This document shows, piece after piece, positions 1 through 7,980 of a DNA stretch of 46,512 nucleotides. The notes below the pieces were generated by a model. The model made no database searches. It saw only the letters and a program-made list of their open reading frames with translations, and had not been told where the DNA came from. The translations under genes and the position numbers were made by a program. How positions within the stretch are numbered: the first letter of the stretch is position 1; each line of letters opens with the position of its first letter. The stretch comes from a virus: IMG/VR virus record IMGVR_UViG_3300027917_000070, positions 1-46,512 of that record. One strand, written 5' to 3'.

Positions 1-111
1 ACCAAAGTTAAGTTCATTCTTTAAAGTATCTAAACCTTCTCTTAATTGTCTTTGGTTTGATTCTTGATATTCAGGAGTTGGTTCAGGTATAATTGCTGTT
101 ATCTTTGCCAT
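1..111 (-). CDS. Unknown protein, 5' part only (cut by window edge)
   Basis: An ATG at 111-109 opens a frame that runs off the left edge; 37 codons are visible, beginning MAKITAIIPEPTPEYQE. Its ATG shares one base with the TAA of the preceding 645-residue structural gene (TAATG), so the two are translationally coupled. The visible part is polar, with a proline-rich start followed by a probable helix (QRQLREGLDTLKNEL). I do not recognise the family. Position suggests it belongs to the late virion operon. Confidence 0.6.
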   Translation of the reverse strand, partial: MAKITAIIPEPTPEYQESNQRQLREGLDTLKNELNFG

Positions 112-2048
112 TATCTTCTTCCTCCTGCAGCTATATCTAATCTTAAAGTTCCATATCTCCAAGACTCATCCACTGCATCATTCTCAATTTTTACACTAAC
201 TTGTCTTCCTCTAACTCTAGTACTTATATAATTAGTAGAACTATTAACAGTAAATGGACCAGTAATCAACGGACCATTAGGATCACTAGTTGCTGTTTCT
301 GCAGGATAGTTTCTAAAGAATAAAGTTACTTTTGCATTACCAGATAAGTTTTTAAAGTCTGGTATGAACCTAGATATTCTTAAAATATATTCTCCATCTC
401 CAGCAAAACCTTGTTCCGATATATCATAATCTCCGGATAGTATATAAGAGCTGATAGCTGTAGCTACACCTTGGTAGTCTACTTCATTTACACCTGTTTC
501 ATGAGCCCAATATTTAGAAGACCCATTTTGATTGGTAACTCCATTGATAACTGGAAAAGTAGGTGTTCCAGTTCTGTTAAATTCTGTAGCATAAGGTAAG
601 GCATATGTGTGTGCATCATTATATGATGTTCTAGACAAAGTTCCAGTTGTCCAACTTTGTTCTAAAAAATTATATACTACATTTCTATTAATTTGTTGTG
701 AGTTTGCAGAAGCATAATACCAACCCACTTCATTATATAATGAGTTATGATAGCCATATGTTATTTGATTAGCATCAGCATTAATTCCAGGCGCTCCACC
801 TTGTGTAGTGAATACATAATCTTCAACTAATGAAGGTAGTTGTTTTACAGTACCATCATACATAAAAAATCCACCACCAAAACCCATCCAAAATACAGCA
901 CCTTGTGCATAGACTGCTGCATGTTGACCTAGACATCCACAATTAGAACCGACTTGTCTCAATGAGAATGTAAAAGGTGGTCCTACGAATTGAATTACAT
1001 AAGCAGCTTGATCCGTGAGTACTAGTACATAGTCTTTACCTTGAACCGCTGTTACAATTTCATTTCCTTGGTCCAAGAGGAATGTACCTGCAGTATTAGT
1101 TGCGGTAGGTGCCCAAGTGTCAATATCTTCTTGATTAGAGAATCTAATAAACATTTTATTTTGTGTAGCACCATCATTTAAATCTGTTTGTGTACCCATT
1201 AAAAATAAGTGTCTATCTCTATCGGATACTAGACTCATTAATGCTTTAGGTATTGGAGTATGGACAACGGCTCTAGTATTTAAAGCTCCAGACCCAGCAG
1301 TTGGATCCCAAGTATAAGTGTTTCCATTTCTAACTGTTGCAACAAGTAACTGTCCATAATTATCTAAGGACCATGAACCAGGATCTAATGTCACGTTAGT
1401 AGTTGATCTTGTTGTTCCCCATTCTTCTTCTCCCCATTTACCTGTTCCCCAACCATAAGCTGCGGTTTGAAACACGGGTCCAATGTCAATATAAGGATTA
1501 ACTGTTGCACTTCCCTGAGAAGACATTCCAGTTCCTGTTTCATTAGAAGGCATTGTGATTGTTAATGTTCCTGAAGTAGGAACTGATAAGACTTCAAAAA
1601 CATTGGTAGTAAAATCTGCTGTTGTGTATCCTGTTTCTCCACCTCCAGGTAAGGTTACAGAAGTAAAAATAAAATAATCACCTTGTAATAAACCATGAGC
1701 TGCTGCGTTAACTGTCACTGTCGCAGAACCTGTTGTTGAATTAAAAGTCGCTCCAGTAACGGCTGTTTTTAAAGGTGTGATGTCATAGAAATCACCTTCA
1801 TAATAAATAACCAATACTTTAGAAGTTCCTAAAGCACCATATTTTTTACCAGTTAAATCTGTCCAGGTGTGTTGAGCTCTTACAGGTCCTGCTAAATCAC
1901 CATTTGTAAGTTCTTCCCAACCGCCTATTTTTTCAGCTTGTCCGTATCTAAAACGTACATTATCACCATCTATCCATTGACCTTCGGCCCCGGTGGCAGT
2001 TTGTTGTTTATTAAAACCAGCTTTAAATTGTATTTTCTGTAAAGGCAT
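111..2048 (-). CDS. Tail nozzle / DNA-stabilisation-like structural protein
   Basis: A 645-residue protein with no signal peptide or membrane segment. It starts MPLQKIQFKAGFNKQQTA, followed by a glycine/tryptophan-rich stretch naming a 'WIDGDNVRFRYGQAEKIGGW' block (about residues 25-44) that is typical of large beta-rich tail proteins in uncultured marine phages. The remainder is rich in Thr, Gly, Asn and aromatic residues. By length, composition and place at the end of the late operon it most resembles the tail nozzle (tail tube B or P22 gp10-like stabilisation) proteins of short-tailed phages, which close the portal channel after packaging. That role is inferred from family style, not from catalytic motifs. 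An AT-rich 67-base gap separates its start from the next upstream gene. Confidence 0.6.
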   Translation of the reverse strand: MPLQKIQFKAGFNKQQTATGAEGQWIDGDNVRFRYGQAEKIGGWEELTNGDLAGPVRAQHTWTDLTGKKYGALGTSKVLVIYYEGDFYDITPLKTAVTGATFNSTTGSATVTVNAAAHGLLQGDYFIFTSVTLPGGGETGYTTADFTTNVFEVLSVPTSGTLTITMPSNETGTGMSSQGSATVNPYIDIGPVFQTAAYGWGTGKWGEEEWGTTRSTTNVTLDPGSWSLDNYGQLLVATVRNGNTYTWDPTAGSGALNTRAVVHTPIPKALMSLVSDRDRHLFLMGTQTDLNDGATQNKMFIRFSNQEDIDTWAPTATNTAGTFLLDQGNEIVTAVQGKDYVLVLTDQAAYVIQFVGPPFTFSLRQVGSNCGCLGQHAAVYAQGAVFWMGFGGGFFMYDGTVKQLPSLVEDYVFTTQGGAPGINADANQITYGYHNSLYNEVGWYYASANSQQINRNVVYNFLEQSWTTGTLSRTSYNDAHTYALPYATEFNRTGTPTFPVINGVTNQNGSSKYWAHETGVNEVDYQGVATAISSYILSGDYDISEQGFAGDGEYILRISRFIPDFKNLSGNAKVTLFFRNYPAETATSDPNGPLITGPFTVNSSTNYISTRVRGRQVSVKIENDAVDESWRYGTLRLDIAAGGRR

Positions 2049-2115
2049 AGGTATCCATTATATATAATAAAATAAGCTTTTATACTACTAATTAGACCTT
2101 TATTCCACTTAAAAA

Positions 2116-2448
2116 TTAAACGTCGTTTTTATTGAGTATAATATTCCAATCTAATTTATCCAATATTTCTTGTATATGTATTTTACTAATTCTATTGGCT
2201 TTTACATAAGTATGGAGTTCTTCAGCATCTACCACAATAATATGTTTATCGCTTTCAAATACAACTTTGTCAGCTTTTGACCTAGTAGTCATTTTTTTAG
2301 CAACAAGGTCTGATAGCCTTTGTAAAGGCCTTGTATCAAATTTGAATACTTGGTTTCTTCCTTTTAAGTTTCCTGATATATCCCAGAGTTCTTTTTCTCT
2401 CTGTTCTTGAGTTGGGTATTCTATGTTTTTAAGGTGTTTCTCAAGCAT
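2116..2448 (-). CDS. Conserved unknown, coupled to the oxygenase array
   Basis: A 110-residue, charged protein (MLEKHLKNIEYPTQEQ...). I chose the ATG at 2448-2446: a longer reading from 2469 would need a TTG start. The chosen ATG overlaps the stop of the upstream oxygenase gene by 8 bases (ATGCTTGA), so it is the last member of the coupled run. It has no metal-binding histidine pair of the oxygenase type and no membrane segment. Charged helical N-terminus, then a short possible beta segment (KHIIVVDAEELHTYV). Function unknown; it may be a partner of the array or the start of the structural block that follows. Confidence 0.6.
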   Translation of the reverse strand: MLEKHLKNIEYPTQEQREKELWDISGNLKGRNQVFKFDTRPLQRLSDLVAKKMTTRSKADKVVFESDKHIIVVDAEELHTYVKANRISKIHIQEILDKLDWNIILNKNDV

Positions 2449-3121
2449 CCATCCAAATATTACAAACAACTACAATCCTAAGTTTATTATATTTATGTTT
2501 TGATCTTGGTATTTCATGATGGAGATAGCCAGGGAATATAAAGCAATCATCTTCAAATGTAACTAATTCAAAAAACTCATGGTAGTTAGAATTTTCAGTA
2601 TGGGTATGGTCTAACTTATCATAATAGTTTTTTCTAACATCTTTATTATGTAAAGCTATATATTTACCTGGATTGGAAAAGACAGTAGCCGAATGAATAC
2701 CTTGTTCAAATTGAACATAATGACATAATGCAAAATCAGAACTAGGTATATGATTATGAGCTCTCATAAAATTATTACTCATAGATGCTGTATAATTAAC
2801 TATTTCAAATTTAAATGAAACCTCTTCATCTTTGTCTTTTAATTTTATATCTGTTAAAAATTTTTGTATGTAATCTGCATAAATAGGTCTTAGACTATCT
2901 AAATCTATTGAATTAAAATCAGTGTTTTCCTCATCATCATAATGCATATGTAAATAAGATGAAGCACTTAGATGACCGTCTAATTTATTTCTGTCTTCAG
3001 TGATTGCAAAATTACTTTCTATATCCTTAATAATTTTAGCTTTATTGTATAAATGTGGTTCTATCTTTGCTCTATATACTGGAGTTGCAAAAAGATGATG
3101 TTTCTTTATTTCATTTATCAT
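2441..3121 (-). CDS. 2OG-Fe(II) oxygenase-like protein, array member 1
   Basis: A 226-residue protein resembling the 2OG-FeII_Oxy_5 / TIGR02466 branch of the double-stranded beta-helix oxygenases. The probable metal site is H122-x-H124 (AHNHIPSSDF) with a distal histidine at 201 or 202 (FPGYLHHEIPRS), followed by R215 as the likely 2-oxoglutarate carboxylate contact (KLRIVVV). In this branch an HxH proximal motif takes the place of HxD. Such enzymes couple oxidative decarboxylation of 2-oxoglutarate to hydroxylation of a substrate in the cytoplasm; the substrate is unknown. The ATG overlaps the previous gene's TGA by 11 bases. Activity is plausible but unproven because the proximal motif is non-standard. 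Confidence 0.75.
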   Translation of the reverse strand: MINEIKKHHLFATPVYRAKIEPHLYNKAKIIKDIESNFAITEDRNKLDGHLSASSYLHMHYDDEENTDFNSIDLDSLRPIYADYIQKFLTDIKLKDKDEEVSFKFEIVNYTASMSNNFMRAHNHIPSSDFALCHYVQFEQGIHSATVFSNPGKYIALHNKDVRKNYYDKLDHTHTENSNYHEFFELVTFEDDCFIFPGYLHHEIPRSKHKYNKLRIVVVCNIWMDA

Positions 3122-3680
3122 AGTGTACCCATCCTGTTATTATATATTTTGTTTCTTGAGTTAATTGACCTCTGTGTGTATGTGTGAATTCTGCTGGCCA
3201 AATTAGAGTATCTCCTTTAATACATTCGAAACCAATTTTTTGATATTTAAAATCTGTACCACTATTTTTAGCATCATTTAAATATGTCATAAATACCAAA
3301 GCTCTTCTCATACCAATATCATCGGGTGTATCTTTATCTAAATAAGTTCTTTCCATATGCCATTTTTTAAAACCACCATTCTTCTTATATTTTTGAATAT
3401 TAGCTCCTTCAGCTATTACTAATTTTGTGCTGGTTTTTAGTATGTCAAATTCATCAATATACTCATCGATATGTTTTCCTAAAACATCAAAGTATTCAGT
3501 TAGCTCTACTGGTTTTTCTTCTAAACATAAATCAATAGAATCTTTAACATCTTTATTTATAGCAACTCCACTGGGAGCACCACATCTACCTATAGTCCAT
3601 AAAGATCTATTTTCTTCAAAATAATTTAAAACTTGATCACAAATATGATGGGGTGTTTTATATTTTTTAATAAATAACAC
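3111..3680 (-). CDS. 2OG-Fe(II) oxygenase (prolyl-4-hydroxylase-like), array member 2
   Basis: A 189-residue protein. The core runs from about residue 85 to the end: proximal H108-x-E110 (KWHMERT), a strand with a conserved 'TYLND' and 'SGTDF', then 'KGDTLIWPAEFTHTHRG' with the distal histidine at 167 or 169, ending YIITGW. This order is typical of phage prolyl-hydroxylase-like proteins. The start is GTG at 3680-3678, sharing one base with the upstream TAG (TAGTG) and preceded by a strong GGGGAG Shine-Dalgarno about six bases away; no in-frame ATG is suitably placed. The HxE in place of HxD is tolerated in parts of the superfamily. Substrate unknown. Confidence 0.8.
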   Translation of the reverse strand: MLFIKKYKTPHHICDQVLNYFEENRSLWTIGRCGAPSGVAINKDVKDSIDLCLEEKPVELTEYFDVLGKHIDEYIDEFDILKTSTKLVIAEGANIQKYKKNGGFKKWHMERTYLDKDTPDDIGMRRALVFMTYLNDAKNSGTDFKYQKIGFECIKGDTLIWPAEFTHTHRGQLTQETKYIITGWVHYDK

Positions 3681-4327
3681 TAAACTCTCCCCATTTGACT
3701 TATTGGATACTTTATAGGCTGTTCGGAAGTTATCTCAGATAAGAATGTAATTAATGTAGTTCTTTCGTTTTTACCAAAATTAACTACACCGTGATAAGCA
3801 GAAGAATCAAAAAGTAATAGTCTATTATATACAGAATCTACCTCTATGGTTTTTTTAAACCTATCATTATTTTGTCTTAAGTATTTCTCTAAATCGTCAT
3901 CTTTTCCTTTTTGTTGGAAAACTTCTTTAAATTGTTTATGCTTCTTATCAACAAATAAGATTTCTCTATCATGATCTTTGGGAGTATATATAGCTGTCCC
4001 ACAACCGTGGTCTTTTGAAAGATAAATAATAGCGCTAATTTCTTGACTGTAATCTTGGTGAACCCAACCTTCATAAGGATAATCAGCTCCATTAATCTTT
4101 TGAAAAAACTGACTACCTGCCCAATTCATATATCTATAATTCATAGGATATACCGCTGCCATTATTTTTTTAGTAACAAATTGGAAAAAAACATTATCTA
4201 AGTTTTCACTTCTTGTGCCTGGATAACTTCCATCTTCTGGAGCTTTGTATTTTAATGTATTAGCATATTGCAATACAGATTCTGGGTCTTCAAAAAAATT
4301 ATCAATTACAAGAGTTGGGAATAACAT
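3680..4327 (-). CDS. DUF6445-type 2OG-Fe(II) oxygenase-like protein, array member 3
   Basis: A 215-residue protein whose layout matches the DUF6445 group. It has an N-terminal 'VIDNFFEDPESV' segment, then H90-Q-D92 (WVHQDYS) followed by the strand 'EISAIIYLS' and 'GCGTAIY', and a distal H179 (SSAYHGVVNFG) with R189 ten residues on (ERTTLITFLS). These residues are placed as in 2OG-Fe(II) oxygenases. An insert of charged residues (about 118-160) separates the two halves. Its ATG overlaps the upstream TAA (TAATG). It differs clearly in length and insert from its neighbours, so it is not a recent duplicate. Confidence 0.8.
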   Translation of the reverse strand: MLFPTLVIDNFFEDPESVLQYANTLKYKAPEDGSYPGTRSENLDNVFFQFVTKKIMAAVYPMNYRYMNWAGSQFFQKINGADYPYEGWVHQDYSQEISAIIYLSKDHGCGTAIYTPKDHDREILFVDKKHKQFKEVFQQKGKDDDLEKYLRQNNDRFKKTIEVDSVYNRLLLFDSSAYHGVVNFGKNERTTLITFLSEITSEQPIKYPISQMGRV

Positions 4328-4815
4328 TAAAAATAATTAATATTTATGTTTACTCTAGCCTTATCGTTTGTGCAGTTTGTACTATGGTGAGGCTTACTAG
4401 GATCAAAAAACAAAGCTCTATTCTCAATAGACTCTACTCTATTTCCATCTTCTAGTACTGTTGCACCATCGCATGTATTCATAGACAGTATCAATCCTTT
4501 ATGTTCCCAAGGTGCATCCACGTGATCTTCGTGTTCTAATAAAATAGAAGATGCTGGGTAACTATTGCATTTGACTCGTCCAATCATCTTCCAATCAAAA
4601 TGTCCTTTTAAAATATCCCAAATATCATTAAAAACTGCACTATTTTGAATACCATCATTCAATAATAAATGAGTGTAATAGCAATAGTTTTTATCAGAAA
4701 CATTGGGTGTCTCTAGATTTTGTTGGAGAAACCAAGGAAAGTTAGCACCATAGATAATATTTTTTAATTTAATAAAATCTTCTTTAGGTAAAAACTCATC
4801 TATAATTTGATGCAT
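4327..4815 (-). CDS. 2OG-Fe(II) oxygenase, array member 4 (short)
   Basis: A compact 162-residue protein. Proximal motif H98-V-D100 (HEDHVDAPW), then the strand 'GLILSMNTCDGATVLEDG', then 'ALFFDPSKPHHSTNC' with distal H143 or H144 and R154 (KARVNINI). The 'cDGaT...fdps..HhS' pattern is classical for small phage oxygenases of this superfamily. Only two bases separate its ATG from the stop of the upstream gene, and its TAA overlaps the next ATG. At 162 residues it is close to the minimum size for the fold, so it probably has little beyond the catalytic core. Confidence 0.82.
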   Translation of the reverse strand: MHQIIDEFLPKEDFIKLKNIIYGANFPWFLQQNLETPNVSDKNYCYYTHLLLNDGIQNSAVFNDIWDILKGHFDWKMIGRVKCNSYPASSILLEHEDHVDAPWEHKGLILSMNTCDGATVLEDGNRVESIENRALFFDPSKPHHSTNCTNDKARVNININYF

Positions 4816-4817
4816 GG

Positions 4818-5393
4818 TTATACTTTCTTGTTATAGTTATAAGCTAAAGTTATTCTTTTATCTTCTTGTAAATGCTGTTCTACACAATGTCTTAAATTAG
4901 AACTAAATATAACTAATCTTCCTTCTAAAGATTCATAAAAAAATCTAGGTGCAAAATTATCAAACTCAGTATTTAAAGTAAATACATCATTGGTAGGATT
5001 TTCAAATATTAATTTTGGACCCTCTGTATTTGTTTTTAAGAAATATACTGCTGATAAATCATGTCCTTTATGTTGATGAAATTCTTGATAATCATATTTT
5101 TCGTATATATTAAACCAACCCCCAGAACAGAATAAATCATTTTTAATTTTTAACTGTTCTTTAAATTCTTCTATTTTCTCATCTACCCATATGTTTAATA
5201 TGTCAAAGTCTTTATCTTGATAAACATCATGGCTATTAATAGATGTGTAAATACTTTGAGAAACCCAATCTTTTTCAGATTCTGTTTTTTCTTTTAAGTT
5301 TAAACAAATATTTTCTAATTTATTTTTTACTGTATCTTTATCTGGATTATCTACCCACCCTATAGGAATAGGTGCCCAATTGTCTATATTCAT
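4818..5393 (-). CDS. 2OG-Fe(II) oxygenase, TIGR02466-like, array member 5
   Basis: A 191-residue protein with the clearest TIGR02466 / 2OG-FeII_Oxy_5 layout: 'GGWFNIYEKYDYQEFHQHKG' giving H106-x-H108, then 'LSAVYFLK', 'PKLIFENP', and 'GRLVIFSSNLRHCVEQH' with distal H169 and R180 in 'KRITLAYNY'. It shares this layout with array member 1 but little other sequence. The ATG overlaps the upstream stop by four bases (ATGA). Expected to be a cytoplasmic dioxygenase; substrate not known for this family in phages. Confidence 0.82.
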   Translation of the reverse strand: MNIDNWAPIPIGWVDNPDKDTVKNKLENICLNLKEKTESEKDWVSQSIYTSINSHDVYQDKDFDILNIWVDEKIEEFKEQLKIKNDLFCSGGWFNIYEKYDYQEFHQHKGHDLSAVYFLKTNTEGPKLIFENPTNDVFTLNTEFDNFAPRFFYESLEGRLVIFSSNLRHCVEQHLQEDKRITLAYNYNKKV

Positions 5394-5965
5394 TCTTTTA
5401 TTTCCATCATTATGGTTAAATTAAACCTACCTATATATTTCTTAGGCCCAATGCCTTTATGTAATCTAGAACTATCAAAAACTAATGCTGTGGAAGGTCT
5501 ACTTAAATAAAGTTTGTCGGGTTCTCCTTCATTCATTTTAAGTTCTGTTCCACCATCACACATATTTAAACTATATACAGCAGTAACGTATTTTCCTTCT
5601 GGATCATTGCCATTATCAATATGCCATGTACCTTCAGAACCTTTATTATAGTAATTCCATAAATATCTAATAGGTCTGGTTATTTTATAACTTCTGCAAT
5701 GTTTCTGTATGCTGTCAAAGATTAAATTAGCATATGTATTAAGTTCAATCGGTAAATTTATATTTTGATAAAAATCAAAAGTTTTATAAGTAAACCCTAA
5801 ATCTTTTTCTTTATCTAAAACTTCTGTAAATTTTTCAGCAGATAATTTCGTACTGTCTGCCGCTATCTCCCATCTAGCTTGTTTAATAAGAATATCCATT
5901 ATTCTGAAATTTGTAGGCCTTGGTAATACTTCTAATAATACTTCTATTTGTGGGTTCATTTGCAT
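5390..5965 (-). CDS. 2OG-Fe(II) oxygenase, array member 6
   Basis: A 191-residue protein: H115-I-D117 (GTWHIDNGN), the strand 'YVTAVYSLNMCDGGTELKM', then 'STALVFDSSRLHKGIGP' with distal H169 and R180 (GRFNLTIMM). All expected ligands are present. The 'cDGGTe' segment is shared in style with member 4 but the surroundings differ. The start ATG at 5965 overlaps the upstream TGA by ten bases; a second ATG two codons in would also serve. Part of the coupled run. Confidence 0.82.
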   Translation of the reverse strand: MQMNPQIEVLLEVLPRPTNFRIMDILIKQARWEIAADSTKLSAEKFTEVLDKEKDLGFTYKTFDFYQNINLPIELNTYANLIFDSIQKHCRSYKITRPIRYLWNYYNKGSEGTWHIDNGNDPEGKYVTAVYSLNMCDGGTELKMNEGEPDKLYLSRPSTALVFDSSRLHKGIGPKKYIGRFNLTIMMEIKE

Positions 5966-6564
5966 ATATCCTTTGGTAAACCTAAATGTAATCTTCCATC
6001 GTTTAAGTTAGCTTCTCCAAATTCAGAGTTAACATCGTTGTAATGTAGGAAGACTTGTACACAACAATCTCCAGTGAACTCTTCTCTCCAATGTTCTAAA
6101 TCATGACCTCTGTATATTAAAATATCCCCTGGATTTAAAACAACTTCATATTCTTTTTGATCTTTACCTTTTATAAATATAGGCCATTTATCTCCACCTA
6201 AATTCATGGTGCATGATATTTCACAGCTTTCTCTATCTTTATGTCTTTTTAAGACATCTCCTTTTTTATAGATTCTAGCATACGAGTAGGTAGGAACTAA
6301 TTCTAAACCTACTAAATCTTGCAAACTAGGTTGTACTTTTTTTAAAAGTGTTTCCATAGCTATATCAGCATAATGAGAATAACTATCTGGTATCTGCATA
6401 TCATCATAAGTACCCCATAATAAGGTATGACTAGATATATAACCGGTAGACATCAATGTAGTATGTACTTCTTTTTTCAATAAGAAGTAGTTAGTAATAA
6501 ACTCAGCTAACTCGCTGCTTATTATCTTTTCTTCTACCTTAAAACTTTTTTCTAAAAAACTCAT
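5956..6564 (-). CDS. 2OG-Fe(II) oxygenase, array member 7
   Basis: A 202-residue protein with 'SYARIYKKGDVLKRHKDRE' giving H108-x-D110, 'ISCTMNLGGDKWPIFI', 'LNPGDILIYRGHDLEHWRE' giving distal H158, and 'GDCCVQVFLHYND'. This layout is common among oxygenases of marine T4-like and other marine phages. The usual arginine about ten residues after the distal histidine is not obvious; the segment carries 'CCVQVFLHY', as in that subgroup. Coupled to the methyltransferase gene upstream by an ATGA overlap. Confidence 0.82.
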   Translation of the reverse strand: MSFLEKSFKVEEKIISSELAEFITNYFLLKKEVHTTLMSTGYISSHTLLWGTYDDMQIPDSYSHYADIAMETLLKKVQPSLQDLVGLELVPTYSYARIYKKGDVLKRHKDRESCEISCTMNLGGDKWPIFIKGKDQKEYEVVLNPGDILIYRGHDLEHWREEFTGDCCVQVFLHYNDVNSEFGEANLNDGRLHLGLPKDICK

Positions 6565-7286
6565 TTCTTTATAAAACTCATTTGGTACTGTTCTTCATTA
6601 CGTAGCTTAAACTCAAAATGCCTATGTTTTTGAATTTGAATTAATGATTCAACTGCTTCTTTAGATACTATATTAAACCTTTTTTGTAAAGTATTTATGT
6701 CATCTTCCATACTCTTTATAGTTTGGCTGGTTATATTTTCTTTATACTCTAGTTCAAACCCATGGTTCTCCATTGATTTAATATATATGTGATCTGTTTG
6801 TTTTTTAAATAAGTCAGAAACAATAAATTTTCCTTTATCTCTTAGTATATCTTTTAAGTGGATATAAAAAGTATCTAGTTCTTTAAAAAAATGAAAAGAA
6901 CATAAACTTATAACAACATCCATGGTTTCTGTTTCTAGTAAAGTTGGTTTTAAAAAATCTTCATATATAAACCTACCTTTAAAATTATCCCTGGCATATT
7001 TAATAAACTCAGGTTCTATATCAATACCTAATATATCTAAATTAAACCTTTTATTAATATAATGGATCCCGGATCCTAAACCACATCCTATTTCTAATAT
7101 GTCTTTATTTTTTAAATCTTGGTTTTTTAATAAATATTCATAAGCATTTATTTGGTTTTTAAATGGGTGTTGGATAGTTTTATTATTAGAATAATACCCA
7201 TGGTTTTGTAAAGGAGTCCATGGTTCTTTTTTTACATATCTATAAAACCATTCTTTATCTGATAAGTTAACTCTAGGAGCCTTCAT
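6561..7286 (-). CDS. Class I SAM-dependent methyltransferase in the oxygenase array
   Basis: A 241-residue protein with a Rossmann-fold methyltransferase core: motif I 'ILEIGCGLGSG' (63-73), the acidic end of strand 2 in 'GIDIEPEFIKYARDNF' (87-102), 'FIYEDF' (106-111) and 'MDVVISLCSFHFF' (122-134). The C-terminal third is highly charged and may form the substrate-binding part. Closest in style to small-molecule or lipid/sugar methyltransferases of the UbiE/Methyltransf_11 type; nothing points to a DNA-specific enzyme (no NPPY or PC motif). It overlaps the upstream gene by 14 bases and sits inside the oxygenase run, so it probably acts on the same substrate or pathway. Confidence 0.8.
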   Translation of the reverse strand: MKAPRVNLSDKEWFYRYVKKEPWTPLQNHGYYSNNKTIQHPFKNQINAYEYLLKNQDLKNKDILEIGCGLGSGIHYINKRFNLDILGIDIEPEFIKYARDNFKGRFIYEDFLKPTLLETETMDVVISLCSFHFFKELDTFYIHLKDILRDKGKFIVSDLFKKQTDHIYIKSMENHGFELEYKENITSQTIKSMEDDINTLQKRFNIVSKEAVESLIQIQKHRHFEFKLRNEEQYQMSFIKK

Positions 7287-7980
7287 TATCCAACTTCTCT
7301 TTTAGTTGCCTGTGAAAAACTGTTTTAACCATATCTTCATAAGTAGGATCTATTTTAAAATATTCCTGTTTACTATAAACCTTAAAATCAACTTCCTCTT
7401 CTTTAACCAATAAGTAATGACAAATAGGTGTACCTCTCTTAAGAAGAAAAGTACCTTTTTGTTTAAATACTAATTGAGGATTTAATTGATGGTAAACAGA
7501 TGTTTTTAAAAAACCAGGAGGTGCTTCAAAAATCGGATTATATTCATAAGTACATGGTAATTGCATTAACATATAACCCTTTGAAGTTTTTGCTCTCCAA
7601 GGACATATTGCTTTTATAATCATCATGGTATTATCTTTTCCATATTGAGGTAATGAATCTCTCATTTGAGAAGAATGATGTGCTGTAAATGCAAAGCGTT
7701 CGTCTGGACTAGACCATTCATAATAATTTTCATCTATTTTTATTTTTAGATCACACCACAAAGTTAACGTGTATAGATTTTTAAAATAAGAAATAAAAGA
7801 AGGACATTGTTTTACTGTGCCAGAAGATGTGTCTGTATCTACATTGTCTGGATAAGGTTTAATACTTCTAAACCAATCTGGAATAGTTTTAACAGCTGGT
7901 TTTATTGGAGTGTATTTTTCAACATCACTAACAGTGGACCAAAAATGAAGTTTTGGTTTTTTTCTAAATAAATCTATCAC
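7273..7980 (-). CDS. DUF6065-like protein in the oxygenase array
   Basis: A 235-residue protein of unknown function. Visible blocks: 'TIPDWFRSIKPYPDN' (33-47), 'TVKQCPSFISYFKNLYTL' (55-72), 'ICPWRAKTSKGYMLMQLPC' (125-143), 'APPGFLKTSVYHQLNPQL' and 'FLLKRGTPICHYLLV'. The combination of a 'PW.i.T..GY' block and 'kGTPI.H' resembles DUF6065 proteins, often found near oxygenase genes in phages and bacteria. No membrane segment or catalytic triad can be named. Overlaps the array member 8 gene by 17 bases and the methyltransferase gene by 14, so it is firmly part of the unit. Confidence 0.6.
   Translation of the reverse strand: MIDLFRKKPKLHFWSTVSDVEKYTPIKPAVKTIPDWFRSIKPYPDNVDTDTSSGTVKQCPSFISYFKNLYTLTLWCDLKIKIDENYYEWSSPDERFAFTAHHSSQMRDSLPQYGKDNTMMIIKAICPWRAKTSKGYMLMQLPCTYEYNPIFEAPPGFLKTSVYHQLNPQLVFKQKGTFLLKRGTPICHYLLVKEEEVDFKVYSKQEYFKIDPTYEDMVKTVFHRQLKEKLDNEGS

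Noticed and set aside
2049-2115. A promoter with TATAAT before the nozzle-like gene
   Set aside because: A TATAAT occurs in this very AT-rich gap, but there is no credible -35 box and the leader would be almost absent.
6561-7286. A DNA-modifying methylase
   Set aside because: No NPPY, DPPY or PC catalytic motif and no target-recognition domain; the core resembles small-molecule methyltransferases.
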